This document shows, piece after piece, positions 1 through 9,311 of a DNA stretch of 43,907 bases. The notes under the pieces were generated by a model that had not been told where the DNA came from, made no database searches, and saw only the letters and a program-made list of their open reading frames with translations. A program made the position numbers and the translations under genes. The number at the start of each line of letters is the position of its first letter. Positions within the stretch are counted from its first letter, which is position 1. Source of the stretch: Balneolaceae bacterium (GTDB taxonomy: Bacteria; Bacteroidota; Rhodothermia; Balneolales; Balneolaceae); the NCBI GenBank assembly GCA_007132385.1, contig SLOU01000049.1:1-43907 (forward strand), read 5' to 3'.

Positions 1-2
1 CC

Positions 3-128
3 CCCCATTTTGCACCGGAAGTGGGTCTGATCGCTTTCATCGTACTGGCATTAATCGGATTTGCAGCCGGATTGATGCCGGCATGGCGGGCATCCAGGCT
101 CGATGTGGTAGAATGTCTGAGACGATAG
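3..128 (+). CDS. MacB/FtsX-type ABC transporter permease, C-terminal end only
   Basis: This is the 3' end of a gene that begins before the window. The 41 visible residues form one hydrophobic segment followed by a P-A-W-R-A-S-R-L-D-V-V-E-C-L-R-R tail. MacB/FtsX-family permeases characteristically end this way: last membrane helix, then a short cytoplasmic P-A-x-x-A-S-x-x-D-P-x-E-x-L-R segment. The next gene starts 25 bases downstream on the same strand and encodes a protein of the same family with an equivalent tail, so the two probably form a pair served by an ATPase outside the window. The cargo is unknown. The family call is firm despite the short length; nothing more can be said about this copy. 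Confidence 0.75.
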   Translation, partial: PHFAPEVGLIAFIVLALIGFAAGLMPAWRASRLDVVECLRR

Positions 129-153
129 TCATGAACCTTAATTTTGAACTGCC

Positions 154-1398
154 ATGTGGAGTATTTTAATTCGTGAATTTTTTATCGACCTTCGGAAACA
201 AAAGCTCCGATCGTTTTTAACGATTGTTGCCATTGCATGGGGAACGCTTTCCGTTATCCTGCTGCTGGCTTTTGGACGAGGGCTGGGCAACAGCATGATG
301 GAGGGTATGTTGGGTGCAGGCAATCAGGTCATCATTATTTATGGTGGACAAACCAGTATGAATTATGAAGGCCTGGGCATCGGCCGAACAATACGCTTTA
401 CCGAGGAGGATGTTGACAGGATCCGCCAGGCAGTACCGGGGATCGAGCATGCGAGTCCACAGTATGGGAAAGGGGGAACACGCCTGCAGGTTGGCGATGA
501 AACGACCAATACATACATGGAAGGTGTTAATCCAGACTTTGAAATCATGCGCACGATGTACCCGGCGGAAGGTGGCCGTTTTATCAACCAACGAGACGTT
601 GATGAAAGCCGGAGGGTACTATTCCTCGGTGATGAAATCGCTGAACGGCTTTTTGGGGAGGAAGAACCGATCGGAAAGGAGGTCTTGATCGACAACAAGC
701 CGTTTACTGTGGTTGGAACGATGAAAGCAAAAATGCAAACGGCCATGAATTACGGGCCCGACGCTAACCGTGCGATTATTCCGTATACTACGTTTCGCAA
801 TATGTACGGAAACCTCCATGTGGGATCGATACTCGTCCGCCCGTCTGACCCTGCCTTACAGGAAAGTGTAAAAACAAATATAACCTCTATTCTTTCTTCC
901 AGGTATTCTTTCCACCCTGAGGATGAACAAGCGATACCGATGTGGGATTTCATAGAAGCTGAAGAGATGAATCAGCGGGTCGCCACCGGGCTGGAAATAT
1001 TCCTGTTTGTCGTCGGTTTCTTTACACTGATGATCGCCGGTGTAGGAGTAGCTAATATTATGTTCGTGGTTGTCAAAGAACGAACTAAAGAGATCGGTAT
1101 AAAACTGGCCGTAGGAGCCCGAAAAGCACATATCATCACACAGTTTATCTTTGAGTCTTTGTTTATTTCTTTTCTCGGGGGATTTGCAGGCATGGCTGTT
1201 TCAGTTGCGATTGTTCAGAGTGTTTTAGCCCTGAATATGACCGAGGGCCCCGGACAGTTTCTGGGGAGCCCGGAAATTTCTCATTTAGCAATTTCGATTA
1301 CCGTTGGCGTATTGGTCTTGATCGGCCTGACTGCAGGCATTTTCCCCGCATTAAAAGCTTCAAGAGTCGATCCGGTCGAATCGTTGAGATATGAATAA
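154..1398 (+). CDS. MacB/FtsX-type ABC transporter permease
   Basis: A 414-residue inner-membrane protein of the MacB/LolC/FtsX permease family, normal in length. It has one N-terminal membrane helix (about residues 20-42), a large periplasmic MacB-PCD-like domain (about 45-265) and three C-terminal helices (about 280-305, 330-360, 380-402). It ends in the cytoplasmic tail A-S-R-V-D-P-V-E-S-L-R-Y-E. The TKEIGIKLAVGARKAHI stretch after the second helix is the family's coupling-helix signature for contact with the ATPase. The gene lies 25 bp behind another permease of the family, suggesting an operon encoding a heteromeric or duplicated mechanotransmission-type exporter. Substrates in the family range from lipoproteins to peptides and antibiotics, and nothing here identifies this one. 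Confidence 0.88.
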   Translation: MWSILIREFFIDLRKQKLRSFLTIVAIAWGTLSVILLLAFGRGLGNSMMEGMLGAGNQVIIIYGGQTSMNYEGLGIGRTIRFTEEDVDRIRQAVPGIEHASPQYGKGGTRLQVGDETTNTYMEGVNPDFEIMRTMYPAEGGRFINQRDVDESRRVLFLGDEIAERLFGEEEPIGKEVLIDNKPFTVVGTMKAKMQTAMNYGPDANRAIIPYTTFRNMYGNLHVGSILVRPSDPALQESVKTNITSILSSRYSFHPEDEQAIPMWDFIEAEEMNQRVATGLEIFLFVVGFFTLMIAGVGVANIMFVVVKERTKEIGIKLAVGARKAHIITQFIFESLFISFLGGFAGMAVSVAIVQSVLALNMTEGPGQFLGSPEISHLAISITVGVLVLIGLTAGIFPALKASRVDPVESLRYE

Positions 1399-1469
1399 GA
1401 AGTATGGTTTCAGCTCGCTTTTTGGTATAATCTGATGCATAAAACCGGATAAACCATATTACTTAGGGT

Positions 1470-2213
1470 ATGCACAGGAAGGTATCCTTGAAAATCAATG
1501 TCACGGTAATACTCCTGCCAATATTGTTGCTAATCAGTGATTTCGGCCTGATTGCACAGAGTTCGCAGGATCATCAAAACGATCATTACTTTGTCGATAT
1601 ACCGACTTCAACCATTCGCTCGGCAGCGAACGGATCTGCCGAAAGTATCGTTCTGTTAACAATTGACGACGGACCTCAAATCGAAACCACGATCGGCTTT
1701 CTTGATCTGCTGGACAAATATGATGTGAAAGCCCTGTTTTTCATCAATGGGTATCTGGCCGAACCTCACCCACAAATCGTTCGGGAAATCATAGACCGAG
1801 GACACAAGATTGGAAATCATACATGGGGGCACAGACGCCTGAGTGAAGAAGATCCTGAAACGACTGAGTTTGAAATTTTGGAATTAAACAAGTGGCTTGA
1901 AAGGAAGGCGGACTATACTCCACGCTTTTTTCGTGCTCCCTATGGTGTGTTGACTCCGGAAGCCGAAAAGATTCTTGACAAAAGTGATATGACCCATATC
2001 GGTTGGTCAGTTAATTCTTACGACTGGATGATTACTTATAATGAAGAAAGCTTTGATCGTGATGTAACTGCCATCGTAGATCAAACGCTTCGATCCATGG
2101 AAGATGGAAATATCATCCTGATTCATGACCGGATAGTGAGCCTGAGTGCTCTTGAACAGATCCTTGAAGAATTAACCGGACAGGGCTATGAGTTCGTTTT
2201 GCCAGCCGAATAA
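1470..2213 (+). CDS. Secreted polysaccharide deacetylase (NodB domain, CE4)
   Basis: A 247-residue CE4/NodB-family metal-dependent deacetylase that should remove N- or O-acetyl groups from a glycan. An N-terminal hydrophobic segment (about residues 8-29) is a signal peptide or anchor, so it acts outside the inner membrane. The canonical motifs are present in order: T-I-D-D-G-P with D66/D67 (catalytic base and metal Asp), H117-T-W-G-H121 (metal His pair), R155-A-P-Y-G and L-I-H219-D220. The intact triad D67/H117/H121 argues for an active enzyme. It follows the permease gene by 71 bp and could be co-transcribed, although TATAAT at 1426-1431 could give it its own promoter. Substrate (peptidoglycan, chitin-like or xylan) cannot be told from sequence. 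Confidence 0.88.
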   Translation: MHRKVSLKINVTVILLPILLLISDFGLIAQSSQDHQNDHYFVDIPTSTIRSAANGSAESIVLLTIDDGPQIETTIGFLDLLDKYDVKALFFINGYLAEPHPQIVREIIDRGHKIGNHTWGHRRLSEEDPETTEFEILELNKWLERKADYTPRFFRAPYGVLTPEAEKILDKSDMTHIGWSVNSYDWMITYNEESFDRDVTAIVDQTLRSMEDGNIILIHDRIVSLSALEQILEELTGQGYEFVLPAE

Positions 2214-2319
2214 ATCATCTGCTCTTGACTAAAATGTGAAGCAATTTGTGATCAATGTTCCCCGGGGGGATGTACAAGTTAATTCTTTGCAGAGCACATT
2301 TGAGGTGATTCACTTCAGG

Positions 2320-2358
2320 GTTCCCGATCTGAAACCAGCTCGATTCCCGATCGGGAAC
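2320..2358. terminator. Competing inverted repeats between convergent genes
   Basis: GTTCCCGATC (2320-2329) is perfectly complementary to GATCGGGAAC (2349-2358). The right arm also belongs to a self-complementary block TTCCCGATCGGGAA (2344-2357), so two hairpins compete. The site lies between the deacetylase and the convergent lipoprotein gene. A/T-rich sequence follows at 2378-2400. It probably ends transcription from one or both sides, though no classical T-tract directly follows the stem. Confidence 0.4.
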
Positions 2359-2411
2359 TATCCATACCTTAGTGGAAAAAAAGTCTAAAAAATTGTTTTT
2401 TCTAATCCGGT

Positions 2412-3644
2412 TTAATTCCCCTGCGGAATAAAAATAGCGTGAAAATCGCCCATCTCTTCATCTCCGAGCTCCACCACCTCTATGATTTCACGAGCGGCTA
2501 CATCGATAATAGATATTCCGGTTCTCTCACCTACAATATCATGCGGAATGGTAGGAGCCGGGTTCGGGCCGCGCAGGGTTATAAATGCACGGTCGCTGGA
2601 TGGAGACATTGAAATCAGGTCTGGTGTACTACCAACAAACTCCATCTCCTCATACTCATGATCTTCGTCGCGAATTGTGTCGAGCGGATGTATGGTCGCA
2701 TTGTCACTTACACGGTGTACGACCCAGAGTTCATTGCGCTCTCTGTCAACCCAGGCGCCATGTGAATCCTGGCCGGTTTCTGACAGATTGTGAGTGGCAA
2801 CCAATTCAGGTTCATCGCCGGTCATATCAAATACATATAAATAGGAAGAATGCATCCCTCCGGCCGTTACATAAATCTCTCCTTCAATCGGGGATTCAGC
2901 AAATCCACAGCCGTGTTCGGCAATCTCATCTTTTCCCCATGCTTTGCTCACTCGCCATTCATCCAGGTCAATCACAGCGAGCCCGCCGTTGAACAAGGTA
3001 ACCATTTTGTATCTACCGTCAGGTGTAAAACCGGCACAAACTGGTCTTCTGCTTGGAAACAATTCGTCATCCGCCAGGACAGATTCTGCCTTGAGGTCCA
3101 TAAATCGCGTAACCTCCCAACTATAACCATTGTCTCCTTCCGTACGAACAATTTCCGATATCGTTTCCCCGAGGTCCGGGTTGCCATCTTCATCCATCTC
3201 CTGCGGGCCTATATTTGACACATAAATATTATCGGTTCTTGCCGGGTTGGGTTGAGCTGCATGCGGCAGTTTGCCAACATCCCCTACAACAGCAACCACC
3301 TCGTTGCTTCGCGAATCCAGAACCGTCACATCACCCGAAACGGAATTCGCACTATAAACAAACGGGTCCGGTGGTATGCCCCAGAGCATGTGCGGACGTT
3401 CAGCACCACCCAGGGTCGCTTGATTAAGTACTTCAAGTACTTCTCCATCCGGATTCAGAATATACAGATCGTTTGCATTTTGATCGGCCGCCCATATCAC
3501 ATAGTCTGGCTGATCCATCTCTATTTCCATTCCCGGCTGTTCCTGCTCATCAGCACACGATTGTACGAACACTGATAATAACAATACCGGGATTATAAAT
3601 GCCGTTGCTGTTTGAATGTTACCTAATCGCAATTTGCCAAGCAT
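2412..3644 (-). CDS. Beta-propeller lipoprotein (YVTN-like repeats)
   Basis: A 410-residue predicted lipoprotein. After a basic N-terminus and a hydrophobic stretch, a lipobox-like V-F-V-Q-S-C places the lipidated cysteine at residue 30, so the mature protein sits in a membrane facing the periplasm or the outside. The rest reads as repeated four-stranded blades with phrases such as D-L-Y-I-L-N-P-D-G, V-T-V-L-D-S-R-S-N-E-V and I-S-I-I-D-V-A-A-R-E. These are typical of YVTN/quinoprotein-amine-dehydrogenase-like beta-propellers. No catalytic motif or cofactor ligand is recognisable, so it could be a binding or scaffold protein. It is transcribed divergently from the CE15 esterase across a 428-bp gap. 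The specific role is unknown. Confidence 0.72.
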   Translation of the reverse strand: MLGKLRLGNIQTATAFIIPVLLLSVFVQSCADEQEQPGMEIEMDQPDYVIWAADQNANDLYILNPDGEVLEVLNQATLGGAERPHMLWGIPPDPFVYSANSVSGDVTVLDSRSNEVVAVVGDVGKLPHAAQPNPARTDNIYVSNIGPQEMDEDGNPDLGETISEIVRTEGDNGYSWEVTRFMDLKAESVLADDELFPSRRPVCAGFTPDGRYKMVTLFNGGLAVIDLDEWRVSKAWGKDEIAEHGCGFAESPIEGEIYVTAGGMHSSYLYVFDMTGDEPELVATHNLSETGQDSHGAWVDRERNELWVVHRVSDNATIHPLDTIRDEDHEYEEMEFVGSTPDLISMSPSSDRAFITLRGPNPAPTIPHDIVGERTGISIIDVAAREIIEVVELGDEEMGDFHAIFIPQGN

Positions 3645-4072
3645 AATTAATTATCCCATGTGTAATTTTAAGAAAAAAGAAACCTGTTTTTGCAACTTGC
3701 TAAATATAAATAAATTTAATTTACAAGATCACAGTTTTTGCGAAAGTCAGTGTAATCAAAGGTGATTCAATTCTCCGACTCTCTGGCTTAGAAAGAATAA
3801 CAAATATAAATCATATAAACACCCCGATGGTTCTGCTTCAGGGTCGTTCATTTATTCAACATTTGTCCGGTTTCGTGTATATATTCGTTTTATTATTTAT
3901 GAGCCCCGGCTGGATATTTCTGGGCTTCAACTTGGGAATTTCCTGATAACGAACCCGGCAATAGCAGAAATCCTGTCCTGGCTGGAAATAAATATGGTTA
4001 CCTATTCAGATTTGATATTCTTTTTGGGGCCGGATTTCATGAAACAACCCGATTAATCAAATTTCCTATGCA
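3645..4072. other. 428-bp AT-rich divergent intergenic region
   Basis: This gap separates the divergent lipoprotein and CE15 genes and should hold both promoters. On the minus strand TATATTTA (complement of 3701-3708), 50-60 bases ahead of the lipoprotein start, is one base from the Bacteroidota -7 element TAnnTTTG. On the plus side I found no exact match ahead of the esterase. I saw no reading frame longer than a few codons, no tRNA and no long repeat. Confidence 0.5.
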
Positions 4073-5338
4073 ATGTTACGAACCTCATTTATACTTTTAA
4101 GTATGATTTTCTTTGCAACATCACTTTTTGCACAAAATTCGGTCTGGAGTGCCAATCCGGATGTGGTACAGACCCAGCAGGAAAACCGTCCCGATTTTAT
4201 CTGGGATGAGACATACGTTCCCGACTATCAACTGCCTGATCTGTTGACGACCGGGGATGGCAATCAAATTGAATCGGCCGGCCAATGGCCGGAACGACGA
4301 GCTGAAATCCTGGAAATATTCCGGGACCAAATGTACGGACGGCGGCCGGGTCAGCCTCAGAACCTGTCATTTAACCTGATCGAAGAAAACCCCGATGCCA
4401 TGAGCGGGGAAGCTACCCTTCGGAGGATCGCTATTGAAAGTGAACATGAGGGCCGAACCCACGAATTTGAACTTACCCTTTTTCTGCCAAACAATGCCGT
4501 AGGGGCGTCTCCGCTTTTCCTGTTAATGAATAATCGCGGGCTGAATAATACCGATCCGACACGTCGGGAAAAATCCGGTTTTTGGCCGGCAGAAGAAGTT
4601 GTGGATCGAGGTTATGCCATCGGTGCTATTCAAAATAATGATCTGGCACCGGATGATCAGGAAGAGTTTATCAACGGGGTGATCCGGCTGTTTGAAGGAA
4701 ACGTATCCATAGAAGATCGTGCCCCGGATGCCTGGATGGCGCTGGCAGCCTGGGGCTGGGGAGCAAGCCGGGCTATGGACTATTTTGAGAAGGACCCCGA
4801 CATCGACCAGGAAAAAATTGCACTGCTCGGTCATTCAAGGGGCGGGAAAGCCTCACTTTGGGCCGGTGCTGAAGATGAACGTTTTTCAATTGTCATTTCC
4901 AATGAATCTGGAGCCGGTGGAGCAGCGCTCAGCCGGCGGCAGTTTGGTGAAACCGTTGAGGCGGTGAACCGATTTACGCACTGGTTTACGGAGAATTTCA
5001 AAGCATACAACGACCGCGAACCTGACCTTCCGATCGATCAGCACATGCTCATCTCCTTGATCGCCCCGCGAGCGGTCTATGTGGCAAGTGCGGATGAAGA
5101 CCTATGGGCTGATCCGCGGGGAGAGTTTTTGGCACTTTCTCATGCTTCACCAGCCTATGCTCTCTGGAATCACAGCGAAATCGCCCCGGATGAAATGCCC
5201 GGGCTGAACCAGCCGCTGATTGCAGGCCCGCGCGGGTATCATGTACGAACCGGCGGCCATAACCTAACCCCGCAGGATTGGGGCTACTTTATGGATTTTG
5301 CAGATGCTTATTTTGAGTCTACAGAATTTTCTGACTAA
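4073..5338 (+). CDS. CE15-like glucuronoyl methylesterase (alpha/beta hydrolase)
   Basis: A 421-residue secreted alpha/beta hydrolase with a signal peptide (residues 1-20, ending S-L-F-A). It matches bacterial CE15 glucuronoyl esterases, which cleave ester bonds between 4-O-methyl-glucuronic acid of xylan and lignin alcohols. The nucleophile motif is G-H-S-R-G-G-K with S255. The CE15-type E-S-G-A-G-G-A-A-L-S-R-R block contains E278. W-A-D-P-R-G-E-F follows at 345-352, and the C-terminal R-T-G-G-H-N motif gives H396. Length is normal for a bacterial CE15 catalytic domain without a carbohydrate-binding module. No xylanase, SusC/SusD pair or regulator lies nearby, so it is an orphan rather than part of a polysaccharide locus. 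A generic acetylxylan-esterase annotation is the alternative, but the S/E/H pattern favours CE15. Confidence 0.82.
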   Translation: MLRTSFILLSMIFFATSLFAQNSVWSANPDVVQTQQENRPDFIWDETYVPDYQLPDLLTTGDGNQIESAGQWPERRAEILEIFRDQMYGRRPGQPQNLSFNLIEENPDAMSGEATLRRIAIESEHEGRTHEFELTLFLPNNAVGASPLFLLMNNRGLNNTDPTRREKSGFWPAEEVVDRGYAIGAIQNNDLAPDDQEEFINGVIRLFEGNVSIEDRAPDAWMALAAWGWGASRAMDYFEKDPDIDQEKIALLGHSRGGKASLWAGAEDERFSIVISNESGAGGAALSRRQFGETVEAVNRFTHWFTENFKAYNDREPDLPIDQHMLISLIAPRAVYVASADEDLWADPRGEFLALSHASPAYALWNHSEIAPDEMPGLNQPLIAGPRGYHVRTGGHNLTPQDWGYFMDFADAYFESTEFSD

Positions 5339-5511
5339 ACAATCCCGAATTGTGCCCCTACAACTCCAACCGTAAACAAGCTACATAAAGTGAATGCCCT
5401 CTTATTCATAACAAACACCGGTACTTGTTTTTTTCACAAATAATTCATTCAGGCTGACCCGCAGATTTCGTATATTAACCTGTTTGTCCAATATATGTTA
5501 ATCTGAGTTGC

Positions 5512-8328
5512 ATGAGCACCAAAACTGACCAAACAGGTACTTCTTCCAACGGTACTCCCGCATCCGACCGGCCGATTATTATAAAGGGAGCGCGTGTCCA
5601 TAACCTGAAAAATATTGATGTTGAAATACCCCGAAATCAATTAACGGTTGTTACCGGGGTTTCCGGATCGGGTAAATCGAGCCTTGCCTTTGATACTATC
5701 TATGCCGAAGGGCAACGCCGGTATGTGGAGAGCCTCTCGAGCTATGCGCGTCAGTTCCTGGAACGAATGGACAAACCGGATGTCGACTTTATGCAGGGCA
5801 TTTCTCCGGCGATGGCAATTCAACAGAAAAACAGCACTTCGAATCCCCGGTCTACAGTTGGCACATCAACTGAGATCTATGATTATGTAAGACTGCTTTT
5901 TGCACGTATCGGAAAAACTATTTCTCCCCTGTCCGGAAAAGAAGTTCATAAGGATAGCACGAGTACCATTCTCAATGAACTATACAATCAACACAGCAAG
6001 GAAGAGAAGTTTTATGTTCTCTTTCCAATACCGGATCGCGACGAAAGCACTATGCAGCAAGAACTGGATGCTCTCAAGGAAAAAGGCTTTACACGACTTC
6101 TTCAGGTCGAAGATGAACAACTTCTGGATCTGACCCGGGATCAAATCGATCCAAAAGCTGTAAAAACTGAAACACACCGGGTTCTGGTCGACCGGCTTGT
6201 TTTAAAGGATGACGACAAATCCCGAAGCCGGGTAGCAGGTTCGCTGGAAACCGCCCTTGTCGATGGAAATGGCCGGTGTTCAGTCAAAATCCGAAATGGC
6301 AAGGAGCTCCAATTCAGCGAGCGGTTTGAACGTGACGGCATGGAGTTCATTGAACCGACCCCGCAAATGTTTTCTTTCAACAACCCGTTCGGCGCATGCA
6401 ATACCTGTGAAGGTTTTGGGAAAGTATCCGGAATCGATGAAGACCTGGTCATAGCCGATCCGGATATGACTTTACGAGACGGTGTGATTGCACCTTTTAA
6501 TTCTCCGAAATTCAGTAAATATCTGCGTGATCTTGTAAAGGTCGCTGCACGTCACAGCCTCCCGATTGATGTTCCGTACAGCGACCTATCCAAAGAAATG
6601 AAAAAAATTATCTGGGATGGAAAGGATGAATATATCGGCATTCACGAATTCTTCAGGGAAATAAAAAGCCAGTTCTACAAAGTCCACATGAGGGTGTTCT
6701 ATTCGAGGTACCGGGGATACAGCCGTTGTCCGGATTGTGAAGGCTATCGTGTTCGAAAGGATGCATTGTACGTCAAAATCGATAACCTGCATATTGGTGA
6801 AGTAACTGAAATGACCATCGGCCACTCAAAAGAATTCTTTGAAGACATAACCCTGAGCAACTATGAGCAGGAAGTTGCCGGGCAAATCCTTTACGAAATT
6901 CGTAAACGACTTAAATATCTTGTTGAAGTGGGTCTCGAATACCTGACTCTCGATCGCTTGACCAATACTCTGAGCGGTGGAGAATCCCAGCGCATCAACC
7001 TTGCCAATTCTCTCGGAAGCTCGCTGATCGGCAGCCTTTATGTACTGGATGAACCGACGATCGGCCTTCATCCCCGGGATAATAACCGGCTCATCAAAAT
7101 CCTGGAGTCTCTCCGTAACATCGGGAATTCCGTACTTGTCGTTGAACACGACCCGGAAATGATACGGGCAGCAGATCATATCCTTGATATCGGGCCGTTT
7201 GCCGGCAGCCATGGAGGAGAGGTCGTCTATTCAGGCGGTTACGACGGTTTACTCAAATCCAATACACTGACAGGAAAATACCTGAGTAACCGGAAAAAAA
7301 TTGGCGTTCCGGCTAAACGAAGAAATGGAAACGGCAAACAGATAATCCTGAAGGGTGCAACCGAACACAATTTGAAGAGTATCGATGTTGAATTTCCCCT
7401 CAATAAATTGATCTGTGTGACCGGTGTCAGCGGTTCCGGCAAATCGACTCTTGTTCATGATACCTTGTATGCAGCTATTCAAAAGCAGTTCGGAACGTAC
7501 AACGACAAAATTGGGAGATACAGGGAAATCAACGGGCTTAGTCATATTGAATCGGTCGAGATGGTCGATCAAAGCCCGATTGGACGGTCGACCCGCTCCA
7601 ATCCTGCAACCTATACCAAAGGCTTCGACGGAATCCGAAATCTGTTTGCTGATACCCGTCAGTCGAAAATTATGGGATATACCCCCGGTCATTTTTCTTT
7701 TAATGTTCCCGGGGGGAGGTGTGAATCCTGCCAGGGGGAAGGAGTCCAGAAAATAGAAATGCAGTTCATGGCCGACATCGAACTTACCTGCGAAACCTGT
7801 GGCGGTACACGTTTTCGCAAGGATGTTCTTGCAATCAAATACAGAGGCAGCAACATCCACGACGTCCTTGAAATGTCTGTTTCAGATGCGCTGGAATTTT
7901 TTACAGACGAATCAACCATTACCAATAAATTGCAATCTTTGGAAGATGTCGGACTGGGATATCTCCGGCTCGGCCAAAGTGCTACAACTTTGTCCGGGGG
8001 GGAAGCACAACGGGTGAAACTGGCCCGGTTTCTATCCAAAAATAACGCCGGACATACTCTCTATTTTTTTGACGAACCTACAACCGGTCTTCACTTTGAA
8101 GATATTTCCAAATTATTGCGTTCGTTTAACGAACTGGTTGAAGCCGGACATTCGGTAATCATCATTGAACATAACCTGGATGTCATTAAATCATCGGACT
8201 GGATCATCGACATTGGCCCCGAAGGTGGATTCGGTGGTGGCCAGATTGTCGCAACCGGGACTCCGGAAGAGATTACTCAAGTTGAAAAAAGTCACACCGG
8301 CCGGTTTTTAAAGGAATACTTGACATAA
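5512..8328 (+). CDS. uvrA: Excinuclease ABC subunit A (UvrA)
   Basis: A 938-residue UvrA, the damage-sensing ATPase of nucleotide excision repair, which loads UvrB at lesions. Both ABC modules are complete. The first has Walker A G-V-S-G-S-G-K-S (about 49-56, K55), signature L-S-G-G-E-S-Q-R and Walker B L-Y-V-L-D-E-P-T. The second has Walker A around residue 637-645, L-S-G-G-E-A-Q-R and F-F-D-E-P-T. Zinc modules are visible as C-N-T-C-E-G with C-P-D-C-E-G, and as C-E-S-C-Q-G with C-E-T-C-G-G. Length is normal. The gene stands alone, with no uvrB or uvrC nearby. The start at 5512 places the first ABC module after a short tail, as in other UvrA proteins; no strong ribosome-binding site precedes it. 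I found no classical LexA box upstream. Confidence 0.98.
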   Translation: MSTKTDQTGTSSNGTPASDRPIIIKGARVHNLKNIDVEIPRNQLTVVTGVSGSGKSSLAFDTIYAEGQRRYVESLSSYARQFLERMDKPDVDFMQGISPAMAIQQKNSTSNPRSTVGTSTEIYDYVRLLFARIGKTISPLSGKEVHKDSTSTILNELYNQHSKEEKFYVLFPIPDRDESTMQQELDALKEKGFTRLLQVEDEQLLDLTRDQIDPKAVKTETHRVLVDRLVLKDDDKSRSRVAGSLETALVDGNGRCSVKIRNGKELQFSERFERDGMEFIEPTPQMFSFNNPFGACNTCEGFGKVSGIDEDLVIADPDMTLRDGVIAPFNSPKFSKYLRDLVKVAARHSLPIDVPYSDLSKEMKKIIWDGKDEYIGIHEFFREIKSQFYKVHMRVFYSRYRGYSRCPDCEGYRVRKDALYVKIDNLHIGEVTEMTIGHSKEFFEDITLSNYEQEVAGQILYEIRKRLKYLVEVGLEYLTLDRLTNTLSGGESQRINLANSLGSSLIGSLYVLDEPTIGLHPRDNNRLIKILESLRNIGNSVLVVEHDPEMIRAADHILDIGPFAGSHGGEVVYSGGYDGLLKSNTLTGKYLSNRKKIGVPAKRRNGNGKQIILKGATEHNLKSIDVEFPLNKLICVTGVSGSGKSTLVHDTLYAAIQKQFGTYNDKIGRYREINGLSHIESVEMVDQSPIGRSTRSNPATYTKGFDGIRNLFADTRQSKIMGYTPGHFSFNVPGGRCESCQGEGVQKIEMQFMADIELTCETCGGTRFRKDVLAIKYRGSNIHDVLEMSVSDALEFFTDESTITNKLQSLEDVGLGYLRLGQSATTLSGGEAQRVKLARFLSKNNAGHTLYFFDEPTTGLHFEDISKLLRSFNELVEAGHSVIIIEHNLDVIKSSDWIIDIGPEGGFGGGQIVATGTPEEITQVEKSHTGRFLKEYLT

Positions 8329-8510
8329 AAAAGGATTAACCTTCCCGGGAACGTTAAAGCCGTGAATGGCTTCCTCAGATAATTATTAAAAGTGGGTTTT
8401 TTGAAACAATTTCTCACATATTAGGTCATTAGGTGGAGGTTTGATTTTATCGTTATTTGCCAGACCTTGTAATCGTACCCCATTAACATCAATCTTATAA
8501 AGTAATAGAG

Positions 8511-9137
8511 ATGAAAAAACTAACTGCGTTACTGATTTCCTGCTTTTTAATCGTCGGGCTAACAACAACAGCCCAGGCACAATCCCCGATCAGCTTTGGG
8601 CTGAAAGGAGGTTTGAATATAGCCGATGTTACCGGTTCGGATATGGACACTAGCACCCGGACAGGATTAACCGGCGGACTCGCACTACACCTGAATCTGC
8701 CTGCTTTACCTGTCGGAATTGAATCCGGTTTATTTTATTCCCAGAAAGGGACTGTCGTTTCATTTACCGATCCCGATTTTGGATCTATAGATGGAACCTT
8801 TAAGCTGGATTACCTTGAGATACCGGTGCTGGCAAAATTAGGTTTAGGTGCCGGGCCCATCAATCCACACCTGCTCGCCGGACCCTATCTCGGTTTTAAC
8901 CTGAATGCCGAAGTTGAAGGGGAGGAAAGCGGATTTTCCTTTAGTGAAGATATATCCGATGATGTGAACTCTACTGATTTCGGCCTGATGTTTGGCGCCG
9001 GCTTGGATTTCAACCTTGGAGTAACAGCCCTGTCTGCACAGGCTAGGTATAGCCTCGGTTTGACCGATATTTTCGAAGATGATGACGAAGGCCTGAAACA
9101 CGGAGTATTCAGTGTTGTGGTCGGAATCAATTTCTAA
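8511..9137 (+). CDS. PorT-family outer-membrane beta-barrel protein
   Basis: A 208-residue outer-membrane protein. A signal peptide (about residues 1-24, ending A-Q-A-Q) is followed by S-F-G-L-K-G-G-L-N-I-A-D-V. This is the opening strand of the Bacteroidota PorT/OMP_b-brl_2 barrel family. Alternating hydrophobic/polar strands rich in Gly and aromatic residues continue to the end, and the last strand finishes H-G-V-F-S-V-V-V-G-I-N-F with the C-terminal Phe expected for BamA-dependent insertion. The pattern fits about eight strands. Members are numerous and mostly uncharacterised; some are adhesins or parts of type IX secretion, but this short copy has no such context. It lies between uvrA and an ABC exporter and has its own putative terminator. 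Confidence 0.8.
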   Translation: MKKLTALLISCFLIVGLTTTAQAQSPISFGLKGGLNIADVTGSDMDTSTRTGLTGGLALHLNLPALPVGIESGLFYSQKGTVVSFTDPDFGSIDGTFKLDYLEIPVLAKLGLGAGPINPHLLAGPYLGFNLNAEVEGEESGFSFSEDISDDVNSTDFGLMFGAGLDFNLGVTALSAQARYSLGLTDIFEDDDEGLKHGVFSVVVGINF

Positions 9138-9184
9138 TCCCCTTTTGAATTAATTTGCTAATATATTTCTCCATTTAATAATGT

Positions 9185-9221
9185 GCAGCCTTCCAGCCTG
9201 TTTCTACCGGGCCGGGGCTGC
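9185..9221 (+). terminator. Putative terminator after the outer-membrane barrel gene
   Basis: GCAGCC (9185-9190) pairs with GGCTGC (9216-9221), extendable by two G-U pairs, and a T-rich stretch TGTTATTTATAT follows. It lies about 48 bases after the stop codon. The loop is long and also GC-rich, so the exact fold is uncertain. Confidence 0.4.
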
Positions 9222-9311
9222 TGTTATTTATATCATTCAACGTACTTTCGCCTCTAAACCTATCACGATTTAATGAACCTGAGACAAACTCAGGGTTAAC
9301 AGCAGAGTGCT

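Noticed and set aside
5474-5502. ATTAAC...GTTAAT inverted repeat ahead of uvrA, considered as an SOS box
   Set aside because: The half-sites and the 17-base spacing match neither the E. coli nor the Bacillus LexA box; only six bases match.
7249-7860. A 203-codon minus-strand frame inside uvrA
   Set aside because: It lies antisense to the second ABC module, whose motifs are complete on the plus strand; it has no recognisable fold.
8338-8355. AACCTTCCCGGGAACGTT palindrome after uvrA
   Set aside because: Short, with a central mismatch and no T-tract; a chance palindrome is as likely as a terminator.
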